Positions 52,629 through 61,377 of a stretch of 64,000 nt of DNA are shown one piece after another. The stretch comes from Neurospora crassa OR74A (lineage: Eukaryota > Ascomycota > Sordariomycetes > Sordariales > Sordariaceae): the NCBI RefSeq assembly GCF_000182925.2, contig NC_026502.1, positions 558,001 to 622,000 on the forward strand, given 5' to 3'. Numbering within the stretch: position 1 is the stretch's first letter; each line of letters starts with the position of its first letter. The notes beneath the pieces were generated by a model. The model did no database searches. It saw only the letters and a list, made by a program, of their open reading frames with translations, and was not told where the DNA came from. The position numbers and the translations under genes are program-made.

Positions 52629-54833
52629 ATGGGCGAACAAGGCGCAGGCGGTGGCTTCGAGAGCCACTTGTCTACTCACAGGCGACAGGACTCCACGGCC
52701 GAGGAGCCCCTACCGACAGAGACCGTCCCCGAGACGCGCAACCCACCCCAACAGGCCGAACAGGAAGATCAGATCATGCAAGAGTTCTCCAGAGTATCGA
52801 GGGAGCTGGCCACAGATGGAGGAGAGAGCACGGCTTCAACACCGGCGGCAGAGACGGCACCCAGGCTATCCAGGAATTCGTCGACGAGATCCAACAGGCA
52901 AAGCACAAGCGAGTACTTCACCGCCCATGCCAGGGATCGCAGGCCCTCACCGCTCTCTCGCAGCTCCAGTGTACCAATCGCCCCCAAGCCCCTAGAACCT
53001 CCAGTCACCCGCGCAACCCTGAGTGAACTCGACGTCAGCAAGATAATACACAACCCCAAGTTGCGCCATGATATCAACTTCGACCCTGAGCTACACTTCC
53101 GACCCAACCTGGACGGCGAAAAGGGCAAGCGAAAGCAGGAAAAGGCCAATCAATTCTGGAACATGTTGATGGAGCAGCTAATACAGTTTGTTATGGATCG
53201 GGAGGGCTTCTACGCGAGATATGGGACAGACGACAACTGGTGCCTGCCAGCACTCCTCAAGGCCGCTCGGGATATCATTGAGACGCTGGTGCCGCAACGG
53301 GATCGCGACTTGCTGAACGATGGGTTGAACGTGGAGCTTTTGATGCAGCAGTTTCACCGTGGTGTTGCGGATCTGGAAAAGTTGGCGGCCTGGCTATCGG
53401 GCGTTCTGAAGCTACACTGCGCACCGATGCGCGATGAGTGGGTGGACGAGATGTACAATGAGCTCAGCAACGGGAATCGGAACAACGACATGGGCGAGCT
53501 GGTCAAGGGAATGAGGAATCTGCTTAGTGTGCTGGAGGCCATGAAGTTGGATGTTGCCAATCACCAGATCAGATGCCTTCGCCCCGTCCTGATCGAGGAC
53601 ACAGTTCACTTTGAGCAGCGCTTCTTCGTCAAGAAGATTCAGGCGAGGAAGCTCAGCATTGCTGCTGCCAAGCAGTGGTACCGCAACGCTGAGATCGCCG
53701 CCTCCATCGCCTACGCCAGCACCCCCAGCCCTCATGCTCAAGCCTTTGGTGAGACCGGCACTTTCTTCGAGGCCCTTACCCATCTCGTACTGCCTTCCAC
53801 TTCTACTGGAAACATTCCCAACACCTTCCTCTTCGACGAGGAGCGCATCCTTAAGCTCAGGTCAGACATGTATGACAGCATCTGCCTCGAGATTTGCATG
53901 CGCAAGTATGAGGACTACGACAGCCTCTCGAGACAGTTTTCCTCCGGAGTGCCTGCTTACGTATCTGACGACAATGGCCGTACCCTAAGCACCCGCTCGT
54001 CCGCGGAATTCAACTTTTCCCGTCCTTCTAGTCTAACCTTTAGCGACCGCAACTCCCTGTCATCAACTCCTTCTTCTCCCCGCAGCTCCGTCATCTTCCC
54101 ACCCACCACCGGTTCTTGCATCCCTGCTCAGGACTCTGCCGAATCCCGCCGAAAGGCACAGGAGCTCTACTCGTCTCTTCTCGCCCTCCTCCACACCGCT
54201 CCACCTGCCAGCCGTCCTGACTACAGGTGGAAGAACCTTGCCGGCGCCATGGCCCTCCAGATTCTGCGCTTTGTCAACCACCCTCAGGCGTCCCTGGCCG
54301 AGCTCGAATCCAACCTTGTTCGCGTACTAGGCGACCCCACATGCGAGGTGTTCCGGGAGGTTGAAGCCGAGTTCCAGCAAAAGCTGCTAGGCGAAGTGGC
54401 GGTCAAGGTCAAGGAGTTTAGGAATCTCTCTGGCGTTGGCCTCTTCTCGCGCGCAACTGGTGGAAGGATCCAGACCCCTGGCACTAGGGCCTGGAATGCC
54501 GGTGGAGCTGGCGATCACCTTCACACCCCTGGAGCCAGCAAGGTGATGGGTATCCAGAGCCTTGGCGGTAGTGAGCCATCAACGACCGCTACGTCTTCAA
54601 GCCCATCGAGCAACAGGGACCCCCGCGAGGAGGCCGGTGTCGAGGACATGGCGATGCGCGTCGCCCATTTTGGCGTTCTCCACTGGAGGGTCTGGGCACA
54701 GTTGGCGTACATCGGCGATGTCGAAAGTGAGTTGGAGAACGCGGACTTGATGGCTCAGATGCAGGCCCAGGGGTCAGCGTATGCCGAGCAGTTTGCCGCG
54801 GCCGCTGCGGCTGCCAATGTTGGGAGGTCATAG
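52629..54833 (+). CDS. sok1: SOK1 / Tcp11-family protein
   Basis: Single exon, 734 aa; ATG at 52629 in good context (TTCAAAATGGGC). Residues 1-115 are disordered and Ser/Thr/Glu-rich with SRNSSTRSNR-like phosphosites. The Tcp11 domain starts about residue 120 with TRATLSELDVSKIIHNPKLR, then HDINFDPELHFRPNLDGEKG, a strongly conserved fungal SOK1 motif, and runs as an all-helical region (WNMLMEQLIQF, LVKGMRNLLSVLEAMKLDVA, HFEQRFFVKKI) to about residue 715. A Ser-rich insert (~470-505) and an Ala-rich tail (AEQFAAAAAAANVG) are seen. Yeast SOK1 suppresses loss of cAMP-dependent kinase when overexpressed; mammalian TCP11 is linked to cAMP signalling in sperm. The same kind of role is inferred here. 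No frame disruption. Confidence 0.94.
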   Translation: MGEQGAGGGFESHLSTHRRQDSTAEEPLPTETVPETRNPPQQAEQEDQIMQEFSRVSRELATDGGESTASTPAAETAPRLSRNSSTRSNRQSTSEYFTAHARDRRPSPLSRSSSVPIAPKPLEPPVTRATLSELDVSKIIHNPKLRHDINFDPELHFRPNLDGEKGKRKQEKANQFWNMLMEQLIQFVMDREGFYARYGTDDNWCLPALLKAARDIIETLVPQRDRDLLNDGLNVELLMQQFHRGVADLEKLAAWLSGVLKLHCAPMRDEWVDEMYNELSNGNRNNDMGELVKGMRNLLSVLEAMKLDVANHQIRCLRPVLIEDTVHFEQRFFVKKIQARKLSIAAAKQWYRNAEIAASIAYASTPSPHAQAFGETGTFFEALTHLVLPSTSTGNIPNTFLFDEERILKLRSDMYDSICLEICMRKYEDYDSLSRQFSSGVPAYVSDDNGRTLSTRSSAEFNFSRPSSLTFSDRNSLSSTPSSPRSSVIFPPTTGSCIPAQDSAESRRKAQELYSSLLALLHTAPPASRPDYRWKNLAGAMALQILRFVNHPQASLAELESNLVRVLGDPTCEVFREVEAEFQQKLLGEVAVKVKEFRNLSGVGLFSRATGGRIQTPGTRAWNAGGAGDHLHTPGASKVMGIQSLGGSEPSTTATSSSPSSNRDPREEAGVEDMAMRVAHFGVLHWRVWAQLAYIGDVESELENADLMAQMQAQGSAYAEQFAAAAAAANVGRS

Positions 54834-55917
54834 GTTGATGTGGCCAAAGTGAAAGAGGACACCGAGAGAGAAGAAAAAGAGAGAAGCATTCATTGCCTTC
54901 TTGGAGAGATGCCTTGGCGGCAGTGGCAGTTGCAGGACTGACTGCTGCTAGCTTTCAAAGCTTTTCGTTTTGTTGTTAATGCTCTTTTAATCTTTTGCAT
55001 CGTTTTGCATTGTTGGGGTTGGGGAAAGGAAGAAGATGATGGTTGCTATACCGTCTGTGTCACTTGGCACCCCCCTTCCACCACTTTCCCTTTTACCACT
55101 ACACTATTATTAGTCCTCACGGTTTTTCTTTTATCTACTACTACTACGGTTGGGGTTGGGTTGGGTTTGGTCTGGTCTGGTCTGGTCGGCTCGGTTTGGC
55201 TTTTGTTGTTTAGTTGCTTGCACTGGTTTGGCTTCCTTGCCTGCTAGCTGGGTGCCTGGGTGTTGCGCGCGTTTGGGTGTTACAGTCGAGAAAGAATGGG
55301 TTTTGCGCAAAGTATTGTGACGTTGGCAGAGAGAGAGAGAGAGAGAGAGTCAAACAAGAACGTTTTTAGTAGTACTCGGAAATACCCCCCCGTTATTTTT
55401 ATCAGCTTATTTTTATTATATCTCTTATTGTCAACTACACTACTACTACACTATCGAAAACGGGTCACCTCGTTCGCCTTGTTATCATACGATAGTCATA
55501 TCTACTACTTTTACCTAACTCTACCTAACCTTAACCTTTTTAACTACTACTACTCTACTGCTACTACTACTATTACAAACTCTCCATCTGACTCGTGATC
55601 ATGCCATGGCCATAATTTTGTTGTTTGTGTCAAGTTATGCCATTGAATGCATGTCGTGTACGTGCTCATAGCGTTCGAACACACAAGAGGTCTTGACCTT
55701 CTTCGTTTTGATATGACTGGTTGAAGTTCAGGGCTCTTACTAGAAAAGAGGCCTCATTATCTACCATACTTGTTCATCTGTCTTTGTATAACCGGCAAGG
55801 AAATGAATAAGAGAGTTTCTTGTTGGGTAGATATAGGGTCATACAAGATTGAACAAACACGCAACAGATAGCCAGATACAAGGCAGAATATATATACATT
55901 TAAATGATTGTGGTTAC

Positions 55918-55969
55918 TTTTTTTTTTTTTTTTTTTTTTTTTTCTTTTTTTCTTTTTTTTTTTTTTTTT
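55918..55969. repeat. T-rich tract, 52 bp
   Basis: T homopolymer with two C interruptions. Confidence 0.9.
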
Positions 55970-56094
55970 CTCTTCCTTATTTCACCTCTTCCTCTTTTTA
56001 ATTTTTCACTTCCCTGTGCCTCACTCACTCAGCCACTGGTTGGTTGTCCGTCCGCAGTACTCCTACTACTACTACTACTACTACTACTTTATAT

Positions 56095-56134
56095 GTCACT
56101 GTCACTGTCACTGTCACTGTCACTGTCACTGTCA
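56095..56134. repeat. (GTCACT)n hexamer repeat
   Basis: Nearly seven units, next to an (ACT)n run at 56062-56088. Confidence 0.9.
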
Positions 56135-56521
56135 CGAGATGGACAAAAAGGGGACTGACTGATTGACTGACTGACTAACTGACTAGGTACCTAGGCGGGA
56201 TACATTTGTGCATATGCTGTGTGCGGGTGAATTCCAGTTCATTTGCTTAAAATGGAATGATGGAAGCAAAAGAATCATGGAATATATATAACCGTGGGTG
56301 TGTGGTTGGGAATATCTGTAGAAGCACGCAACACCCACTCTCTTATATATCCAGACAGATAGGAAGGAAGGAGTTGGAGGAGATAGGTAAGGTAAAGGTA
56401 TCTACCTATGTACGGTACCTAGGTAGTACCTAAGTAGGTAAGGCAAGGTAAGTAGGGAGGTAGAGAGGTAGAGAGGATACTTCCTTAGCGGGAACTGCTG
56501 GAGAATTGGTGAGCCGGGAAG

Positions 56522-56577
56522 GAGAAGAAGAAGAAGAAGAAGAAGAAGAAGAAGGGGGGGGGGGGGGGGGGGGGGGG
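56522..56577. repeat. (GAA)n followed by a poly(G) run
   Basis: About eleven GAA units, then about 25 consecutive G. Such a purine-only strand can form triplex or G-quadruplex DNA. Confidence 0.9.
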
Positions 56578-56763
56578 TGTACCTAGGTAGGTAAGCATCG
56601 GGTGACGCCGTGTCGGGGGGGAGTGAGTAAGGTAGGTACATACACCAGACATTGATGGGTGGGTGAGGTGAGAAGAGGTACCTGCTGCTGTTCTTGCCTT
56701 GCCTACTAATATCGATCGATGTCCTTTATCAATGTACTTACTGGCTGATTTTCATGCTCGTTC

Positions 56764-56797
56764 CTTCTTCTTCTTCTTCTTCTTCTTCTTCTTCTTC
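56764..56797. repeat. (TTC)n microsatellite
   Basis: Eleven TTC units, about 190 bp from the GAA run and in inverted orientation to it. Confidence 0.9.
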
Positions 56798-57279
56798 AGC
56801 ATTTTTACGCATCACATAGGTCTAGGTGCAATGCCGGTATTGTTTTGACATTAGGAAAACGCACGCCTGTCTTTTTTTACCTGGAGGCAGTCCAGTATGG
56901 CCTTTTGGGACTTTGGGACTTTGGGACTTTTGGGTATAATTGAAGCGGGTGAGATTACTTAAGGTATTTAGGGTACTTAGTAAGTAGTAAAAGGAGAAGA
57001 GAAAAGACCGCGCTATTCGTGTAGTGTAACAGCGAGATCATGTCGACGTTCAACTGCGAGTATCGAATGTATCTTTGCTTCAATATATTGTATCCAGATC
57101 CAACCACCAACTCCTGGGATTGAGTGTCTGAGACAACACACAAACTGAAAGGCATTTAGCAAACCGATTACTCTTTCATTTTCCGCGACAGGGACATAGA
57201 CACGGTAGAAAATTACGCTCTTGATCGTTCGTCGTCTATAACAAAAAGAACAGGAGAAAACAAAAACAAAGACCGAGAA

Positions 57280-57398
57280 ACATACAACACCAGGGATTCG
57301 CTGGTCGTCACCGACCCAACTACTAGTCTGGCCCTCACTGGCTTATCTATGGGAGAGCGGACGGGATCCCGAGTTTTCCAGTGGGTATGGTCGTATGT
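57280..57398 (-). rRNA. 5S ribosomal RNA, dispersed copy 3
   Basis: Minus-strand 119-bp copy, identical by eye to the other two. A TATA box (57424-57427) sits exactly at -29 to -26 from its 5' end. The immediate 3' flank on the minus strand is TTTCTCGG, with a five-T run about 15-20 bp further on, so its terminator is weaker or later than those of the other copies. Confidence 0.96.
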
Positions 57399-58754
57399 GC
57401 TTGTTTCGGGCTGTTCTTGGACTTATATGAGAGAGCTCCTCTGGTCATAGATGCCGGAATGACTCGAGCCTCTTCCACACAATAAACAAAGAAATCGGCA
57501 AGTGAGAGATCTATGATAGTGAGGAGAGTAGAGAAAGCGAGGGTTATGAAGAAAGAAACATAATGGATGGCTTGCTTTGTACGAACGCAAAGTGACAACG
57601 TCAAGTAAGGCGGTCATCACCTGCTTCCCTTTTGCAGGTGGCCAAGGAAGTGCACAACATAGTCTGGGATCACCAACCGTAGAACCTTGGGGAGAAAAGA
57701 AGTTACGAGGAAAGGACATCCGCGAGCAAAAAGAACACGTGAACAGCCTCATTTCGATCTAACATTCTTTGTCGCGGAGAAGTTACATCAGCAGCCATGA
57801 CCGGAACAAGTCGCCGAAGAGGACACATTTTTTTTGCAGACACCCTGTTTAGCTACCAACCTTGGACATTGGGGGTCTTGAATGCATCATTGTCTCTTCA
57901 TTTGGTCTCTCAAAGAAAGGGATATGGCGCGGTGATCGTCTAGGACATCCCGCCCAAGTCTAATGAAGGATCCGCAACCTTGATAGTCTAGCCGCAGCCT
58001 GTTGAGAACCATACCAGAACCTTCTTGAACTGACCGAAGGCCAGGTGTTTAGCTACCTCGTGACCGTGCTCAACCCAGCAAGCCAGACACAAAAACCGGT
58101 GACCGCTACAAGAGCGTGGAACCCTCTGCGATGTTGGCCAGGCGAAACCAGTTTGATGCCATGTGATCCACTAGTGATATCTCAGCCACGATGATCCCAT
58201 ATCTCTTTTCGTACTGTCGAGCCTTGCCCAGTCGTCTAGAACAGTCGTAAACCGGCAATCCGAAGCTCAGCTCGCTCGGGTCCCATCTCGGTAAAATCAT
58301 GGAGTCCAGCATTGTCGATAGGGCGTCCGCTGCTTCCAAGTCCCACAAAGACCCTGTCGATCTCGCTTTACCGAGAGGGATTGGCCGGGTGTGCTGAGTT
58401 CTGGGCGTCGATAGTCGCAAAGTGTCGGTGTCCCCGAGCACGCCAGATCGTCATCTCCAGTGCTGTCCTCCATTGCCTGATTGCCATCCGCCTGTTTCAC
58501 TTTGAAGTACTTCCTTTGAATTTGTCGGCCTTGTTGTCCCGCGTCCAGAAAACTGTCTATCCTTATGTCGCCGGGGCTGTCGCTTTCTCCGATGCTCTTC
58601 TCTCCATTTTTTTTCCTTTTAGTGGAAACCCAGTGTGAACATATACTCCTGCAACTCCAAAGTTATGATTAAAAGGCGCAGTACCACGTAGTTGACAAGC
58701 GCCAAGCATTATAAAAACGTGTATTCGTGTCGAGGTAACAAGGGAAAGAATGAT
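57399..58754. other. Intergenic between 5S copy 3 and kish
   Basis: No supported gene. A minus-strand open stretch ending at 58106 reads protein-like near its end (LPVYDCSRRLGKARQYEKRY), but its upstream limit begins with GTG, the first ATG leaves about 68 codons, and no family is recognised. Confidence 0.35.
57423..57428 (-). promoter_or_regulatory. TATA box of 5S copy 3
   Basis: ATATAA on the minus strand with TATA at -29 to -26, the position known to be needed for Neurospora 5S transcription. Confidence 0.65.
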
Positions 58755-59279
58755 TTAGTTGCCAACAAGCATGGAGAACTATTCAACATATCTTATTAGT
58801 CTCTTTGGTCTAGAACAGACAGTGGATTGTGTGGAACAAACGGGAAAACATACCGCCATGAAGATACAACATATGCTAACATACGGACTCAGCCGCTCGC
58901 CTATCCTTGCGCACTTCCAGAAGATGCCCATCAAGCTGTTCATTTTTCATGTCAGCACGTCGTTCCGTTGACCAGTCCCTGTGTATCTTTTGTCTCTCCT
59001 AAAACCCGCCCTGTTTTCAAACTTTATGCGGTGTCGAGGCAGAAGAGACAGGTCCATCGCCAAAAAGGGGAAAGGCAACTCACCCATCCTTGTTCCGGTC
59101 GAGGATCGCGGGGAACATCTGATGTATGTATGTCGAGGTGCAGACGAGGAGGATGATGACTAGAAGGAGGGATTGGAAGTTGAAGAGCGCGGTCTGTGAA
59201 GATCATCAAAGTGGTTAGCGATGATGTGATGGGATGCAATGGGAGGTGATGCGCCATGACGTTGCGGGTGACATACCAT
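58755..59279 (-). CDS. ksh1: Kish / TMEM167 small secretory-pathway membrane protein (4 coding exons)
   Basis: Minus-strand exons 59279-59277 (just ATG), 59193-59084, 58935-58854 and 58778-58755; 72 aa, the usual length for this family. Introns are 83, 148 and 75 bp, all GT-AG (GTATGT/ACAG, GTGAGT/ACAG, GTATGT/ATAG). The product starts MTALFNFQSLLLVIILLVCT (first membrane segment), then MFPAILDRNKDG and LMGIFWKCARIGERLSPYVS, and ends in a second hydrophobic segment CCIFMAFSMLVGN. This matches human TMEM167A and yeast Ksh1 throughout. Ksh1/Kish is an essential Golgi protein of the early secretory pathway. The first coding exon carries only the start codon, so simple open-frame searches miss the gene. 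It is divergent from taf13. Confidence 0.95.
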
Positions 59280-60254
59280 GGTGGGCGCTTTGATATGATG
59301 AGGCTGTCGGGGAAAAGAAATTCTCGTTATTTGGAGACGCGTCCAGGTCTCGTCGCTCGCTCGTCGTCCTTGCCGTGGATATCGCGGGTGGAGGTGTCGT
59401 AAACTTGCCGTGTTGGTGGTTACGTAGGTGTAGTCAGTGGTGATTGTGGAGGCCAGGGTGTCATAGCTCCTTCCACGGCTTCCAGGGCAAAAGAGGCCCG
59501 CGAGGCTGCGAAATGCCACACTGAACTTTCAGCGTTGTTAGGGGTGCCGCTCAGCAGTCTCACGCCCCGGGGCGCGCACAGCTTCAGCTCTTCCATTGTG
59601 GTTCGCTCTTAAGTGGAAGTGGAATGGATGTGACTGGAAGCTGATTGGTCATTGGACTCCATACCCGTCTTGTGGAGCCACGGTTACACAAGGCAGGGGT
59701 TCCTGGCGCCGTTGGGGGGCCTGGGGGCCTTGGGGGCCTTTCTTAGTCCCGTTTGGCATTTCGGAGCCTCATTGTTGATCGATCCATCATCGTCATCGTT
59801 TTCAACTTCGAACCCGTCCTCCGACAAGACGCCTAAGTTGGGACATATGCCGCCGGGCTGGACGCTCTTTTCAATCAACTAACTAGACAGCTATCGTACA
59901 GCCTACCAGTTTCGCTCGATTAATCCAGCGCTGCATCATCCTCTCAGTCGTCAAACATTTGCGCTCCCTCACCACTTAACGCGACAAGGCTGATCGAGCT
60001 CTCGACCCCGCGCAACTCGAAGCTCTAAATCGCACCAGCCTTCGACGTTGAGCTTCTAGGTCTGCTCAACTGAGCCTCTGAGCCCGTCGATAAATTCAGC
60101 CTTCTACTCGGTTCCTATCCAAACCTTCCTCGTTTGCAACGCATCTCTACTGCGAACCGCAACCTCAATCCTCCATCCACCTCCATCCACCTCACCTTCG
60201 TCCATCACCATCCTCACACTTCGGGGCCTCAAGCCCACCCACCCCCAGCCCACC
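59280..60254. other. Shared divergent promoter interval of kish and taf13
   Basis: About 975 bp between two divergent start codons. It includes the kish 5' leader (minus) and a C-rich, CCATCCACC-type taf13 leader (plus). A GGGGGCCT-type repeat sits at about 59715-59742. No other gene recognised. Confidence 0.5.
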
Positions 60255-61036
60255 ATGGAACCCCGCGCCCGCGCCGGCAAAAATGTCGGCAAAATGAATT
60301 TTAACCACAACGAACGTACGTCTCTTCTTTTTCCCACTCCCCATTTTTCCCCTCCTCCCCATTCCCCCCCCCTCTTCCCCCCTCCCCATTTCCCCCCTCT
60401 TTTCATCCCCCACCTAGACTAACCCCCCCTCTTTTTTGCATCGCAACAGTAGCCCAACTCCTCTACGGCCACGGCGACCTCAAGAACCCCCTGCCCGAAA
60501 CCGTGCGCGTGCTCGACGAGCTCATCACCGACTTCATCCAGGGCGTCGGCTTCGAAGCCACGCGCGCCGCCCACCACGCCGGCCGACAAAAAGTCAAGTT
60601 TGAAGATTTCGAGTTTGCCATGCGCCGGAACCCGCGGTTCATGGGCAAGATCCAGGAGGTGTTTGAGAAGAAAAAAGAGATCGAGGCGGCGCGCAAGAAT
60701 TTCAACATTGAGGATCAGTTGATGAAGGATGCGGATAAGGAGGAGAAGGAGAAGGAAAAGAAGGGGGGTAGTGCTGACAAAGGAGACAAGGAGAAGGGGG
60801 AGAAAGGGGAGAAAGAGAAAGAAAAGGGAGGGGAGAAAGGAGGAGGAGGAGGAGAAAAGGAAAAGGAAAAGGGACCGGGAAGTACTGTCTCGGGATCGGG
60901 GTCGGGTTTAGGTTCCGGCGGTGGCGGGACAAAGAGGAAGAGACAGCAGAGTGTGTTGGAGGATGAAGAGTTGGATGAGTTGGATGATGATTTGGAGGCC
61001 GAGGCGGATATTGGCACGGCGACGAAGAGGAGGTAG
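60255..61036 (+). CDS. taf13: TFIID subunit TAF13 with long charged C-terminal tail (2 exons)
   Basis: Exons 60255-60315 and 60450-61036 (215 aa). The 134-bp intron starts GTACGT and ends AACAG; splicing gives NFNHNE-LAQLLYGHGD. The ATG at 60255 has a strong CCCACCATGG context. Residues ~15-105 are the TAF13 (TFIID-18) histone fold: LLYGHGDLKNPLPETVRVLD, ELITDFIQGVGFEATRAAHH, KVKFEDFEFAMRRNPRFMGKI. TAF13 pairs with TAF11 inside TFIID near TBP. Residues ~110-215 are low complexity: Lys/Glu/Gly repeats, a Ser/Gly linker, KRKRQ, an acidic stretch (EDEELDELDDDLEAEAD) and a final KRR. Human TAF13 is about 124 aa, so the tail is a fungal extension. Divergent from kish. Confidence 0.95.
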
Positions 61037-61377
61037 GATCTCCTTGGGTGGAACCGTCGTCGCTGAGAGTATTTCGTTTTGGTTGGTTCCGGGTTTTGGC
61101 CAAGTTGGTCTGTGATTTGGGAAGAAAAGGGGACGACGGCATGGCATTATTTCGTTTTGATAATATGCATAGCGAGGCGTTAAGGGACATGGATACGGTT
61201 AGGTTGGTCAAGCATGGGGATTATTGCCTTGAACGGGCTATGAGCTTAGGAAGTTCTATCACTCTTGACACAATAGCTTCCTTTTACAGTAGCCGTATCA
61301 ACATTACTCTTCATACCAGCCCTTTATTAAACCCATCTCTCTCGCTTCGCAAGAAGTGCCCAGGACCTATTTTCCCG
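61037..61377. other. Convergent 3' flanks of taf13 and the macro-domain gene
   Basis: No gene recognised; 3' untranslated regions are expected here. Confidence 0.45.

Larger units (their letters stand above)
54834..57279. other. Intergenic, rich in simple repeats
   Basis: 3' flank of sok1, then microsatellites: (GA)n at about 55330-55349, T-rich tract 55918-55969, (ACT)n 56062-56088, (GTCACT)n 56095-56134, (GAA)n plus G run 56522-56577, (TTC)n 56764-56797. A TTTGGGAC repeat sits at about 56901-56930. No gene recognised. Confidence 0.55.

Noticed and set aside
60702-61211. 169-codon minus-strand frame opposite taf13
   Set aside because: It is the antisense of the Lys/Glu-rich tail, producing Pro/Ser/Phe runs; not a gene.
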